A DNA stretch of 64,000 nucleotides from Ecdyonurus torrentis. Its lineage: Eukaryota > Arthropoda > Insecta > Ephemeroptera > Heptageniidae. Below, piece after piece: positions 1 to 13,594 of the stretch (positions within the stretch are counted from its first letter, which is position 1; every line of letters starts with the position of its first letter). The notes beneath the pieces were generated by a model. It ran no database searches, had not been told where the DNA came from, and worked only from the letters and a program-made list of their open reading frames with translations. The position numbers and the translations under genes are program-made. Location: contig OX439127.1 of the NCBI GenBank assembly GCA_949318235.1, positions 5,987,432 to 6,051,431 on the forward strand. The letters are read 5' to 3'.

Positions 1-1836
1 ATAATTAACATGTAGACGTTGGTTAAGAAATTAGTTTAGACATACAATAGAAGATTCTTTAATATATTTGATTTCAAAATGCAAGAACAAAACGATAAGA
101 ACTTATATGTTACTCCTACACAATGCACATAAATTCAATTATTTATCCAATAACATATATATGTATTTCTTCAGAACAAGCAATTAAAATGATATATTTT
201 TGTGTTATTTTAACTTGTTAGTATAAACGATTTTTCATCATCAATAAGTACTGTAGGTCAAGCAAGAGATCTTAAAAATATTTGTGTAAATAATCAATTT
301 ATTATAAAAACATTCCAAAGTGTATATCTTTAGAAACTTTTCACCGTGCAGCATACCAATTGGAATTCCATAAGAAGACTTTTTAAGCTTTAAGACTTTT
401 AAGAAGAAGTTTTATTTTAGAGTTTATGAATACAAACAGATGATGTTTACAAATATTTGTAAGCATTAGATATTATAAAAATAAAATGAATGCTATATAT
501 GTGATTGAACTTTTATGAGGTTAAAAGCATACGTTCACACAAACAAGCATTTTTTATTTCTTTTTCATAGCCTCCTTCCTTATGGAGTTATTAGGAGCTC
601 AATTAATCAAATTACATAACTTTCTAATTTAACAAATTACAATTATATTTTTTGAGCACAAATATATTTAACGTAAAATTTAAACACTAAAACTTCAACA
701 GACTTAAGATTTTAAACGATAAAGTGTAAATTACTGTTTTTAACACTTTTTTAACACATGAACATGAAAAAAAAATACTATAATAATTTTTATAGAGAAT
801 TGTTTTGCTATTTAACAACTAACATTAAAAATTATTCACATTGTTTCAATTGAGAAGAAAAAAAGTAAAAAATAAGAGCCAATACGAAGCTTATCCAATG
901 CAGAACAATGTTTTTCATCGTTACATTATTGCATCCAAACACATTAAATATGATGTCTTGTGGATACACTCTGTAGTTCATAAAAATAAAAATACTATAT
1001 TAGTGATATTATCAATAAATTGGTAAAAATTAGATTTTAGTGGACAATTGTAGTTTAAGTTTAATTTTAAAACCACAGAAGAAGCTTACTACTGTGTCGA
1101 TAAACTTGCATAAATATTGAATGAGACGTAAAACAGAAATGAAGAAATATCGTTGTTAAACATACAAATTAAATATGCATATAATTTATATAATAATATA
1201 ACTTTTTTTTATAATTACACAAAATTTATAGATACGTATAAATATTGTAGTATAAAAACATGTAGCAGAATAACGTTCATAGAAAGGTAACATAAAAAAG
1301 ATAATTTATTTAGATTTAAAGATACATGAATACAAGTTTTACAATATGATTAAATGACATGTTTTCCCCCAAAAAATTATACGATATTTAAACATTAACA
1401 AGATAAGCTATTAGACGTGTTTATTTTATTTTATTTTTAAAAAAGAAGATCGTTACGTATTTCACAATTATTATATAATAAAATGATTAATATTTAATAT
1501 TATTGCACACACATATAGTAACTTTACAGAGTAGATTATTAAATTTGTGTTCAAAAATATAATTAAGAAGAATAAAAGTTCTTTGAAAACTGTAAACATT
1601 GCAATGCAAGTCACTGACGTTATTTTAATACAGTTTTAATTTAAAAAATAAAATTGAAGTCACGCAAGGAGACAATGTTAGAAATAAAAAATTCTAATAA
1701 ATTTATATTAAAGTTTCAATTAACTTACAAGTATTCAATGTTTATTGTATTTTTTTAAAGCAATTAAAAATGTTTTATATAGAAAATTTAAATCTAAATT
1801 GTATGTAAAAATATTTAGAAGATTTTTAGAAGTAAA
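1..1836. repeat. Repeat family R, copy 1 (upstream part)
   Basis: This stretch aligns base for base, with small indels, to 18,651-20,473. Shared landmarks are the start around ACATGTAGACGTTGG, the block CTTGTTAGTATAAACG near 217 and 18,868, and the block AGAAGATTTTTAGAA near 1,817 and 20,458. Identity looks around 90 percent by eye. Several short open frames exist but none is preserved between the two copies, so it is read as noncoding repeat DNA. The class of the parent element is unknown. Confidence 0.8.
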
Positions 1837-2113
1837 GACCCCTTGCACATCCTTGCGCTTTGTCGCCATGTTTGTGGTACCTAATGCATTGTCCAGCATA
1901 AGGGAAGCTTCGTTTTTTCTTATTTTTCACAAACAAAATAGTTTATTTTAACTCAACAAATTTTTCTCATGTCATTCGAGCTTATTAGAAGCTTTGATTG
2001 AGGTTTGAAGCTTCTTTTGAAATTAAAAAAAATAAAAATGATGTTTTTCCAATGCTGGCTTATGTATTCCTGACCAACAAAATGGCGGCTCTTAAAAATG
2101 AGTGCAAGCGGTC
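1837..2113. mobile_element. 277-bp TIR element (MITE-like) in R copy 1
   Basis: The segment begins GACCCCTTGCAC and ends GTGCAAGCGGTC, a 12-bp terminal inverted repeat with one mismatch. Weaker inverted similarity continues inside the ends. R copy 2 (around 20,473) lacks the insert and reads directly from TTTTTAGAA into TATACG, which gives the empty site. Flanking bases TAAA and TATA may be a decayed 4-bp target duplication. It encodes nothing recognisable, so the transposase family is not assigned. Confidence 0.65.
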
Positions 2114-2209
2114 TATACGGTCTTTTTAACCACAACAATGCTGCATCGAGTTTTATTGTTGTTTTCAACAGACAACAGATAATAGAAAATAAAAAAATAA
2201 AATTCTATA
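2114..2209. repeat. Repeat family R, copy 1 (continuation)
   Basis: The run TTAACCACAACAATGCTGCA and the following ~60 bases match 20,488-20,568 in R copy 2. This shows that R resumes after the 277-bp insertion and runs up to the inverted element pair. Confidence 0.75.
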
Positions 2210-3186
2210 TCCCACACAGCACACAATGAGATAGTAAATATATACCTTTCATCTACCATATACCAGATATATGTATATTATTTTCATACATATAATATAT
2301 GTATTTATTTGTTATACTCTGCTATATGTATATTTTACATATGAAGAGTAAATGTAGATTATACGGTTAGAATTGGTATGCAATTTTTTGAAAATTACAT
2401 CTACACATATACTATTTATATACATTTACTAAATGTATACCTCCAAACGTTTTGTAGATGTTCCTTAAAAGTGCTAATTACAGCGTATTTTAATCATCAA
2501 ATTTTTTAAATTATCAAAATTGGCTTCTTTTTCACTTTATCTTTAAATCAAAATGCTTTTAAAAGCTCTAGCTTTAAAACTTTAATAAAAAATATAAAAT
2601 AAAATTATGGTTGCTAATTAAAAGTTTGGAGTGACTTTTAGAAAATATTACAAATAGAAATTTATAGAGTGATAACTTTTTAATAAAATGGATATTTTAT
2701 TTTGTATGGTTTTTAAAACTGCTAGTAGTTATTAACCTTATGGCTTGAAATGTAGAGAACTCACTACCGTCAGGTACCACAAAGCTTGAAGCTTCTATAC
2801 CCAACTTGACATATTAAAATATAGTAATATAAAAGTCCGCTGCAGTATGGTAAATGTTAAACACTAAGTGAGCCGTTGTCTATAACGATATGTGTTGGGT
2901 ATGTATCAGACTTGGCGATAGAGCCACATAAATTAAAATACAATTAATATTTTAAATTTTTGCTTAAAAAAGCATCTACCACCCATATGTATATCATATG
3001 TATGGTATACATATATTTTTGTTCTACATTTAAACGTTTGATATAAGCACGGTATACGACGTTTCAACGTTTCTCATACCATCAACATCCCTTTTTCAAA
3101 TGGATATTATACAAATATTTTCCATTGGTATACTAATATAAAATACATATATTATATGTATTATATCTCAGTCTGTGTTGTGTGGG
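2210..3186 (+). mobile_element. ~975-bp TIR element E1, left member of an inverted pair
   Basis: It starts TCCCACACAGCACA and ends with the near-reverse complement CTGTGTTGTGTGGGA. R copy 2 has TTCTATATGTCTTATT uninterrupted, whereas here TTCTATA and TACGTCTTATT flank the element. This supports a TA target duplication and gives an empty site. The interior is AT-rich with several short palindromes (for example around TATGTATGGTATACATA) and no coding frame. A TA target would fit Tc1/mariner-like non-autonomous elements, but that class is an inference. Confidence 0.7.
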
Positions 3187-3303
3187 ATACGTCTTATTAT
3201 ATTTAACAAATTAAGGTGAATAAACTACAAAATTATTCTAATACTGTCAAATTCAACAAAATAGTACTCTAAAAGCTATTGAACTAATACTAATAGAAAT
3301 AAA
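3187..3303. other. Spacer between inverted E1 copies
   Basis: About 117 bp of AT-rich DNA separates the two E1 copies. Its first bases (ACGTCTTATTATATTTAAC) continue the R sequence interrupted at 2,209. No gene is seen. Confidence 0.6.
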
Positions 3304-4274
3304 CCCACACAACACAGACTCAGATATAATACATAAATATAATATATATATTTTAAATACAAATACCAACGGTAAATTAATGGATAATATCCATTTGAAA
3401 AAGGAATGTTGATCGTATGAGACACGTTCAAACTTCAAACGTCCTATATCGTGCGTATATCAAACGTTTAAATGTAGATCAAAAATAAATGTATGCCATA
3501 TATATAATATACGTATGAGTGGTAGATGCTTTTTTAAGCAAAAATATAAAGTATTAATTGCATTTTAATTTATGAGCCTCTAACTCCAAGTCTGATACGT
3601 ACTTAACACATTATAGACAACAGCCAACTTATTATTTAACACATACCATAGTATACTGCAGCGGACTTTTATATTCCTATATTTAATTATGTCAAGTTAT
3701 AAGCTTCAAGCTTTGTGGTACCTGACGGAAGTGAGTTCTCCACATTCCAAGTTATAAGGTTAATAATTACTAGCAGTTTTAAAAAGAATAAAAAATAAAA
3801 TATCCATTTTAGAAATAAGTTATCACTCTACAATTTTCTATTTATAATATTTTTTAAAAGTCACTCCAAACTTTTAATTAGCAATCCTTATTACAATAAA
3901 TATTTTTTATTTAAGTTTTAAAGCTACAGCTTTTAAAAACCCTTAGATTCTAATAAAAAGTGAAAAAGAAACAGTTTCTAACATATAATTATTAAAATAC
4001 GCTTTAATTAGCACTTTTATTGTACATCTACAAAACGTTAAGAGCTATACGTTTAGTAATTGTATGTAAATAGTATATGTTTGTGTAGATATAATTTTCC
4101 AAAAGAATGCATACCAATTCTATCTGTATGATATACATGTACACTTTATATGTAAAATATACGTATAGCAGTATACCAAATAAATACATATATTATATGT
4201 ATGAAAGTAATATACATATATTTGGTATATGGTAGATGAAAGGTATGTGTATACTATATCATTGTGTGCTGTGT
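3304..4274 (-). mobile_element. Second E1 copy, inverted relative to the first
   Basis: This is the reverse complement of 2,211-3,185 through its whole length. For example CCCACACAACACAGACTC at 3,304 mirrors the right end of the first copy, and CATTGTGTGCTGTGT at 4,260 mirrors its left end. The copies differ by scattered substitutions and small indels (roughly 85-90 percent identity by eye), so the pair is not recent. The outer end lacks the terminal GGGA. Together the copies form a ~2-kb imperfect palindrome. Confidence 0.75.
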
Positions 4275-5439
4275 TTGAATTAAATTTTTCTATATTAAGA
4301 AATCAAATAAGATACACCATTATGGAAGTACATTAAACATACTGTGTTACACAAATATATATGTCTTGTATTCTTTTTATATATAATACATAAAAAAAAC
4401 GTTGTATATATTTAGATTGGACCATTTTTACCATTTTCTATCATATTATTTAGAATTATAATGTAACCTAATTTAAAGAAGTAGTTCTAATAGTTTTTAT
4501 AAAAGTATTGGTATAGAATAACCCAAAATAAAGTGTTTAATACATTAACCTAACATACAACACAAATTACAAGTTAGTAGATATCAATTGAGAAGATGTT
4601 TCTACTTAACACCATCATACTTAAAACAATTACAATCAGAAGTAAAAATAGACATTTGTTTTTAAATCCTTATTGATGTTTTCAAAAATGATTTCATCTG
4701 TGCAAATGAAGTAGTTTTTAACAATTAGGTATTACATTTGAGCATATGAAGTCAATTATAAATTATAGAGAACTACAAATCTACGCTATTGTAAAAATAT
4801 TTATGAACGTACCTGCGTCTTATCTTTTTTATTCTGATAGCACTAGGTAACATTTTTAATTACTGTAGTTTGAATGTATAATAAATTAGTTACCTTAAAT
4901 AAAAAACAACACTTTATTTAGTCTTCTAGGATTTACAAAAAAAAATCTTAATGTTAAAAAAAATCATAAAACAAAACAAGTATTTCCAAAAATATTTAGT
5001 GGTGTATCTTATGATGTTGTTGCTTACAACTTAAGTAATTTATATATAAATAACATAAAGACTTTAGTTTACACAATAGACATTAGTATAGACGTATCAT
5101 AGAAGTTTGTTTGCAATATACTCCATTTCAACATAGACGAATGAACCTTCATCAACTTATTAAGTTGCTTTTCGTAAAACCTATAAATAAAAAAAATATA
5201 TATATTGAGATACACAAATGTACCCCTTCAGAACAAATCAATAAATTGTGAGACTTGTTAGTATAAACTTTGTATCATTATCAGTAATTAACAGTAAACA
5301 GTGTATTTTTAGAGTTAATTGTTGTAGATAATTTAAACATAAAGGAGAATTTTTTATACTTATGTTATATGTTATAATAGAGATTTTAGATAGTTATTTT
5401 CAAATTGTACAAAGATGAATTAAGGAAAAGATATATACA
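4275..5439. repeat. Repeat family R fragment (leader and monomer-like part)
   Basis: From about 4,500 the sequence matches 6,990-7,540. Shared landmarks are AGAATAACCCAAAATAA, the ATTACATTTGAGCA block, and the GTACCTGCGTCTTATCTTT versus GTACCTACGTCTCATCTTT stretch. Around 5,040-5,140 it contains one unamplified copy of the sequence that builds the 582-bp satellite (CATAAAGACTTTAGTTTACA, then ATCATAGAAGTTTGTTTGCA). The first ~225 bases after the E1 pair are unassigned AT-rich DNA. No gene is seen. Confidence 0.65.
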
Positions 5440-6085
5440 CATATCATATCATATCATGTAGATTATTCATATAACATAGACATTAAAATACATCATAATA
5501 TGGAATTTCATCAATTTCCGTATTCACTTTCAAAAACCTAACAAATAGATGCATGTGGTTTATTATATATAGGAATATTTTCAAAATATACAGAATAATT
5601 AAGTAAAATAGAAGAAATGTGGAGTTTTTTATTAGGTTGACCTCAGCTCTATTTCATCCATTCTCATTCTGTAATCACTACAGTAATATAGTACGACATA
5701 AGAACTTATTACCCTCTAAATCTTTGCAGAGTAGAACAAGTAAGGTAACAAAGGAGAGTAGACACATTAAAAAAGACTGATATTTCGCAAACTAGTCAGT
5801 CGCAAATTATGACATATACGCAAAGTAAAAAAGAAGATTTACCTAAAACTTAGGCTACATCAAACAATGAAATACATGCAAAACAATGTAATACTTTTTT
5901 GACGCTCTATTTCTTAATATTTAATGTATATTTATATCGTGACAATTGTCTTACTAATAAAAAAAATGTAATATTACATTTTTTGTTTAGACTTTATGAA
6001 GTAACGTATTTATCCATAAACATTTTAAAGTTATATCTAAACATGATATCAACATAGTCTATATTTGCGAGAGTTAGATGCAGTG
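5440..6085. repeat. Repeat family R segment shared with 21.1-21.8 kb
   Basis: It matches 21,118-21,783 in the same orientation. Shared blocks are AATATGGAATTTCATCA, TAATCACTACAGTAATATAG, GTAGAACAAGTAAGGTAACA and GCGAGAGTTAGATGCAGTGA. No frame is conserved between the copies. Confidence 0.75.
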
Positions 6086-6985
6086 ATCAATAGAGACCAG
6101 ATTTAAAGTTTTTCAGCTTTTTTTTTCTGTCATATATAGGTAACTTTTAATGAAAAATGAGTGCGAATTGCGCAATTTTAAGTCGTTTAATACCCATTGA
6201 TTGGTACTATAAAAAAAAATAAATAGAACTAAAATCATAGTTTATGAATTTCTTCACCATTACCGTTTAGGACAACGCATTGCAAAAGATAGAAATCAAC
6301 AATTTTAATTGTTTCATTAATAAAATCGTAGAATAATATTAATACAAAATATTAAGGGGGGAGGGAAGAGCATTAAATATTTTGAATTACGAAGTTTTGA
6401 GATTTTAAGCCAATTATTTTATTTTTTTATTATTGCTTTTTTGATGATGTCGCTTGTAATACTGTTAACTCAAAATGCAAAAAAAGTGAATATATGTAAT
6501 AAAATTAAACATATGATACTCTATGGTAATTAAAAAAATAACTGCCTCATCTGACAACTGCGATGAGCTTTGAAAATATTCAGTAGTATTTAGGGTAGTT
6601 GTTATACATTGAATAATAACGATAATCTTGGGGATAAAAATTCGAATTTAAGAGAAATGGACATTCTATCTAAACGTTGAAAAATGTTGCAAACTGAAAC
6701 TTTTAGTAGATATAGAAAAATATCTTAAAACCTGGATTTCTACAAGTCAAATATTATTATATTTAACGTATTTTTAAAATCTATTTTTTTATGAAATTTT
6801 AGCAACTGTCAAAAAACATGTAATAGTTAGTGTAATCATTGAGGAAGCCTAAATAAACAATTTTTCTGCGTTTTTATAATTTATAACATTTTCTAAAATT
6901 TTCAACTTTTTTTGGCAAAAAATTCAACATTTTTCAACATTTTGCATTGTTTCAACCTAGTTTAACGAAGTACGTCAAAAAATTT
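6086..6985. other. AT-rich DNA with no recognised feature
   Basis: About 900 bp with only short homopolymer runs and one G-rich spot (AGGGGGGAGGGAAG near 6,355). No coding frame, RNA gene or clear copy elsewhere in the window was seen. Confidence 0.5.
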
Positions 6986-7539
6986 TCATGAAAGTCTTGG
7001 TTCAGAATAACCCAAAAATAAGTATTTAATACACTAACCTAGAATACAACACAAATAACAAGTCAGAATTTTTTATTTGAAGGTTGCTCCTTAACACGAA
7101 CAAACTTAAAACAATAACAATTAGAATTGAAAAATGTTGATAAATACTTATTAATATTATCTAAAATGTATTTCAACTGTGCAAATAAAGTGTTTTTTAC
7201 AACTAGGTACTACATTTGAGCACGTGGATTCAGATATAAATTATAGAGAACAAATCTTTGTAAAAATTTCTATAAACGTACCTACGTCTCATCTTTGTGT
7301 TGTGATAGCTCTTCAGTTACTCATCCCATGGGTAACATTTTAAATTAAAATTTTAGTTTTAATAAATACTACAGTAGTTAAGTAAATTTAAATAGACAAC
7401 ACTGTATTGATTTTTTATTTCTATTTCATATTGTTTAGAACTAACTTATAGGATTTACAGAGTAGAATATTAATATTAAAAAAATTATATTTGAATCAAG
7501 GTATTTTTCTAAAAATTTAAGTCATGTATCTTATGATGT
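6986..7539. repeat. Repeat family R leader next to the satellite array
   Basis: It is a second copy of the 4,500-5,040 segment and leads directly into the 582-bp array. The final bases (GTCATGTATCTTATGATGTT) also match 18,600-18,640. This shows the satellite arose inside an R element and is not an unrelated sequence. Confidence 0.65.
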
Positions 7540-10500
7540 TGCTGTTTACAACTTTAAAAATTTTCATATAATTAACATAAAGACATTAGTTTAGACGTTA
7601 GACATTATTATACACGTTTTATAGAAGTTCTTTATTATTATTTTATATTCAACATATTTAAGATAAAGAAAATTCAAAATTTCATTAACATAGACAATTC
7701 AAAATATCAGATTTATATTTTTTGATATTTCATAGATAGAGATAATTTGATATAATTGATTCAGATATATCATAAAACATTAATATTTATAAGATATTGA
7801 TATTTAAGTATTACAAAGAAGTAGTTTTTTCAATATTTTATAAATATAATTATTTCAATATTTAATATAGACATTTTAACATTTTATAGATATAGATATT
7901 CTATAGAGAGTTTCATTTCATATATATTCAATATAATTTTTAAAATTATAAAACTACTCATCTTAATTAAAATTAACATAAAGACGTTAGATTAGACGTT
8001 AGACATTAGTAGACGTATCATAGAAATTCGTTTGCAATATACTCTATTGCAATATTCACAAAATGAAATCACTTTGAAATTAACTTATGAAGTTGCTGCT
8101 ATTAGTAAAACCTAAATTATATTAACATACAACTTTAAAAATTTTCATATAATTAACATAAAGACGTTAGTTTAGACGTTATACATTATTATAGACGTAT
8201 TATAGAAGTTCTTTATTATTATTTTATATTCAACATATTTTAGATAAAGAAAATTCAAAATTTCATTAACATAGATAATTCAAAATATCAGATATATATT
8301 TTTTGATATTTCATAGATAGAGATAATTTGACATAATTGATTCAGATATATCATAATACAATAATATTTATAAGATATTGATATTTTAGTATTAGAGAGA
8401 AGTTGTTTTTTTCAATATTTTATAAATATAATTATTTCAATATTTAATATAGACATTTTAACATTATATAGATATAGAAATTCTATAGAGAGTTTTATTT
8501 CATATATATTCAATATAATTTTTAAAATTATAAAACTACTCATCTTAATTATAGTTAACATAAAGACGTTAGATTAGACGTTAGACATTAGTAGACGTAT
8601 CATAGAAGTTCGTTTGCAATATACTCTATTGCAATATTCACAAAATGAAATCACTTTGAAATTAACTTATGAAGTTGCTGCTATTAGTAAAACCTAAATT
8701 ACATTAACATACAACTTTAAAAATTTTCATATAATTAACATAAAGACGCTAGTTTAGACGTTATACATTATTATAGACGTATTATAGAAGTTCTTTATTA
8801 TTATTTTATATTCAACATATTTTAGATAAAGAAAATTCAAAATTTCATTAACATAGATAATTCAAAATATCAGATATATATTTTTTGATATTTCATAGAT
8901 AGAGATAATTTGACATAATTGATTCAGATATATCATAAAACAATAATATTTATAAGATATTGATATTTTAGTATTAGAGAGAAGTTGTTTTTTTCAATAT
9001 TTTATAAATATAATTATTTCAATATTTAATATAGACATTTTAACATTATATAGATATAGATATTCTATAGAGAATTTTATTTCATATATATTCAATATAA
9101 TTTTTAAAATTATAAAACTACTCATCTTAATTATAGTTAACATAAAGACGTTAGATTAGACGTTAGACATTAGTAGACGTATCATAGAAGTTCGTTTGCA
9201 ATATACTCTATTGCAATATTCACAAAATGAAATCACTTTGAAATTAACTTATGAAGTTGCTGCTATTAGTAAAACCTAAATTACATTAACATACAACTTT
9301 AAAAATTTTTATATAATTAACATAAAGACGCTAGTTTAGACGTTATACATTATTATAGACGTATTATAGAAGTTCTTTATTATTATTTTATATTCAACAT
9401 ATTTTAGATAAAGAAAATTCAAAATTTCATTAACATAGATAATTCAAAATATCAGATATATATTTTTTGATATTTCATAGATAGAGATAATTTGACATAA
9501 TTGATTCAGATATATTATAAAACAATAATATTTATAAGATATTGATATTTTAGTATTAGAGAGAAGTTGTTTTTTTCAATATTTTATAAATATAATTATT
9601 TCAATATTTAATATAGACATTTTAACATTATATAGATATAGAAATTCTATAGAGAGTTTTATTTCATATATATTCAATATAATTTTTAAAATTATAAAAC
9701 TACTCATCTTAATTATAATTAACATAAAGACCTTAGATTAGACGTTAGACATTAGTAGACGTATCATAGAAGTTCGTTTGCAATATACTCTATTGCAATA
9801 TTCACAAAATGAAATCACTTTGAAATTAACTTATGAAGTTGCTGCTATTAGTAAAACCTAAATTACATTAACATACAACTTTAAAAATTTTCATATAATT
9901 AACATAAAGACGTTATTTTAGACGTTATACATTATTATAGACGTATTATAGAAGTTCTTTATTATTAATTTATATTTAACATATTTTAGATAAAGAAAAT
10001 TCAAAATTTCATTAACATAGATAATTCAAAATATCAGATATATATTTTTTGATATTTCATAGATAGAGATAATTTGACATAATTGATTCAGATATATCAT
10101 AAAACATTAATATTTATAAGATATTGATATTTTAGTATTAGAGAGAAGTTGTTTTTTTCAATATTTTATAAATATAATTATTTCAATATTTAATATAGAC
10201 ATTTTAACATTATATAGATATAGATATTCTATAGAGAGTTTTATTTCATATATATTCAATATAATTTTTAAAATTATAAAACTACTCATCTTAATTATAA
10301 TTAACATAAAGACCTTAGATTAGACGTTAGACATTAGTAGACGTATCATAGAAGTTCGTTTGCAATATACTCTATTGCAATATTCACAAAACGAAATCAC
10401 TTTGAAATTAACTTATGGAGTTGCTGCTATTAGTTAAACCTAAATTACATTAACATACAACTTTAAAAATTTTCATATAATTAACATAAAGACGTTAGTT

Positions 10501-12778
10501 TAGACGTTATACATTATTATAGACGTATTATAGAAGTTCTTTATTATTATTTTATATTCAACATATTTTAGATAAAGAAAATTCAAAATTTCATTAACAT
10601 AGATAATTCAAAATATCAGATATATATTTTTTGATATTTCATAGATAGAGATAATTTGACATAATTGATTCAGATATATCATAAAACAATAATATTTATA
10701 AGATATTGATATTTTAGTATTAGAGAGAAGTTGTTTTTTTCAATATTTTATAAATATAATTATTTCAATATTTAATATAGACATTTTAACATTATGTAGA
10801 TATAGATATTCTATAGAGAGTTTTATTTCATATATATTCAATATAATTTTTAAAATTATAAAACTACTCATCTTAATTATAATTAACATAAAGACGTTAG
10901 ATTAGACGTTAGACATTAGTAGACGTATCATAGAAGTTCGTTTGCAATATACTCTATTGCAATATTCACAAAACGAAATCACTTTGAAATTAACTTATGA
11001 AGTTGCTGCTATTAGTTAAACCTAAATTACATTAACATACAACTTTAAAAATTTTCATATAATTAACATAAAGACGTTAGTTTAGACGTTATACATTATT
11101 ATAGACGTATTATAGAAGTTCTTTATTATTATTTTATATTTAACATATTTTAGATAAAGAAAATTCAAAATTTCATTAACATAGATAATTTAAAATATCA
11201 GATATATATTTTTTGATATTTCATAGATAGAGATTATTTGACATAATTGATTCAGATATATCATAAAACATTAATATTTATAAGATATTGATATTTTAGT
11301 ATTAGAGAGAAGTTGTTTTTTTCAATATTTTATAAATATAATTATTTCAATATTTAATATAGACATTTTAACATTATATAGATATAGATATTCTATAGAG
11401 AGTTTTATTTCATATATATTCAATATAATTTTTAAAATTATAAAACTACTCATCTTAATTATAGTTAACATAAAGACGTTAGATTAGACGTTAGACATTA
11501 GTAGACGTATCATAGAAGTTCGTTTGCAATATACTCTATTGCAATATTCACAAAACGAAATCACTTTGAAATTAACTTATGGAGTTGCTGCTATTAGTAA
11601 AACCTAAATTACATTAACATACAATTTTAAAATTTTCATATAATTAACATAAAGACGCTAGTTTAGACGTTATACATTATTATAGACGTATTATAGAAGT
11701 TCTTTATTATTATTTTATATTCAACATATTTTAGATAAAGAAAATTCAAAATTTCATTAACATAGATAATTCAAAATATCAGATATATATTTTTTGATAT
11801 TTCATAGATAGAGATTATTTGACATAATTGATTCAGATATATCATAAAACATTAATATTTATAAGATATTGATATTTTAGTATTAGAGAGAAGTTGTTTT
11901 TTTCAATATTTTATAAATATAATTATTTCAATATTTAATATAGACATTTTAACATTATATAGATATAGATATTCTATAGAGAGTTTTATTTCATATATAT
12001 TCAATATAATTTTTAAAATTATAAAACTACTCATCTTAATTAAAATTAACATAAAGACGTTAGATTAGACGTTAGACATTAGTAGACGTATCATAGAAGT
12101 TCGTTTGCAATATACTCTATTGCAATATTCACAAAATGAAATCACTTTGAAATTAACTTATGAAGTTGCTGCTATTAGTAAAACCTAAATTACATTAACA
12201 TACAATTTTAAAATTTTTCATATAATTAACATAAAGACGCTAGTTTAGACGTTATACATTATTATAGACGTATTATAGAAGTTCTTTATTATTATTTTAT
12301 ATTCAACATATTTTAGATAAAGAAAATTCAAAATTTCATTAACATAGATAATTCAAAATATCAGATATATATTTTTTGATATTTCATAGATAGAGATAAT
12401 TTGACATAATTGATTCAGATATATCATAAAACATTAATATTTATAAGATATTGATATTTTAGTGTTACAGAGAAGTTATTTTTTTCAATATTTTATAAAT
12501 ATAATTATTTCAATATTTAATATAGACATTTTAACATTTTATAGATATAGATATTCTATAGAGAGTTTCATTTCATATACATTCAATATAATTTTTTAAA
12601 TTATAAAACTACTCATCTTAATTATAATTAACATAAAGACGTTAGATTAGACGTTAGACATTAGTAGACGTATCATAGAAGTTCGTTTGCAATATACTCC
12701 ATTGCAATATTCACAAAATGAAATTACTATGAAATTAACTTATAAAGTTGCTGCTATTAGTAAAACCTAAATTAAGAA
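7540..12778. repeat. Satellite array: nine 582-bp monomers
   Basis: The landmark AGTTGCTGCT recurs at 8,091, 8,673, 9,255, 9,837, 10,419, 11,001, 11,583, 12,164 and 12,746, a spacing of 582 bp with one step of 581. Monomers differ by few substitutions; the outermost ones are the most diverged. Each monomer contains two related sub-blocks, both starting near CATAAAGACGTTAG, offset by about 400 and 182 bp. One sub-block continues TTTAGACGTTATACATTATT, the other ATTAGACGTTAGACATTAGT. There is no conserved open frame. Low GC, regular length and head-to-tail order are typical of heterochromatic satellites. Confidence 0.93.
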
Positions 12779-13594
12779 AATTATTTAGGTTTATAAATGT
12801 ACCTCTTCAAAACAAACCAATAACTTGCGTGAAAAAAGTTACTTATTAGTATAAACGTTAATATACGATCGGTAATTAGTTAGCATTTTAGACCTTTAAA
12901 AATTGTGAATTGAATCAATTTATTATAAAAAAGGCGTAAAAACAAAAACTTTAGTAACTTTTTTACCGTTTAGCAATTAATTTTGCATCTTGAAAAACAG
13001 TTTATTTTCGGAGTTATTGTTTGCAGACAATTTATACATAATTTTTTTTTCAATTATATTTTAAAATTATATTTTATAACATTATAGATGTTTTAGATAG
13101 ATATTTTAATATATTAGAGAGATGTTTTTCAAAATTCAAAATAAAGTTATTTACATATTTCAAAGACATACATATTTCAATATTTCCTAAATGTAGTTAT
13201 TTCAATATTAAAGATAAAGTTATTTCATTATAATATATGTATTTTTATATTTATTTAGTTCACAAATTGATATTTATCATATTTCACATTAGGATAATTC
13301 AAAATTTCATTAACATAGATTTTTCAAAATTTTAGAACTATATTTTTCATTATTCCATAGAGATAATCTAATATTATAAGTTTAGAAATTTCATTACTAT
13401 TTTCAAAAACATAATTATTTCAATATTAGATATAGGCATTTAAACATTTTGTAGATATAGATATTCGATATTGATTTTTATTTCAAAGATATACTGCAGA
13501 TATTCAAAATAATTTGATTAAATTATAAAACTATCTATTATTATTAAAGAAAAAAATTACATTTGAATGTATATAAAAAAAAGATACAAAGATC
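12779..13594. repeat. Repeat family R downstream of the satellite
   Basis: The block TATAAATGTACCTCTTCA through TTTATTATAAAAA matches 5,190-5,300 and, more distantly, 150-310 and 18,800-18,970. R therefore resumes after the array. From ~13,050 to 13,560 the DNA is rich in TATTTCAATATT-type words that resemble decayed satellite sequence. No gene is seen. Confidence 0.55.

Noticed and set aside
7540..12778. Regular repeats could suggest a CRISPR-like array
   Set aside because: The whole 582 bp is repeated head to tail with no unique spacers, in eukaryotic AT-rich DNA. It is a satellite.
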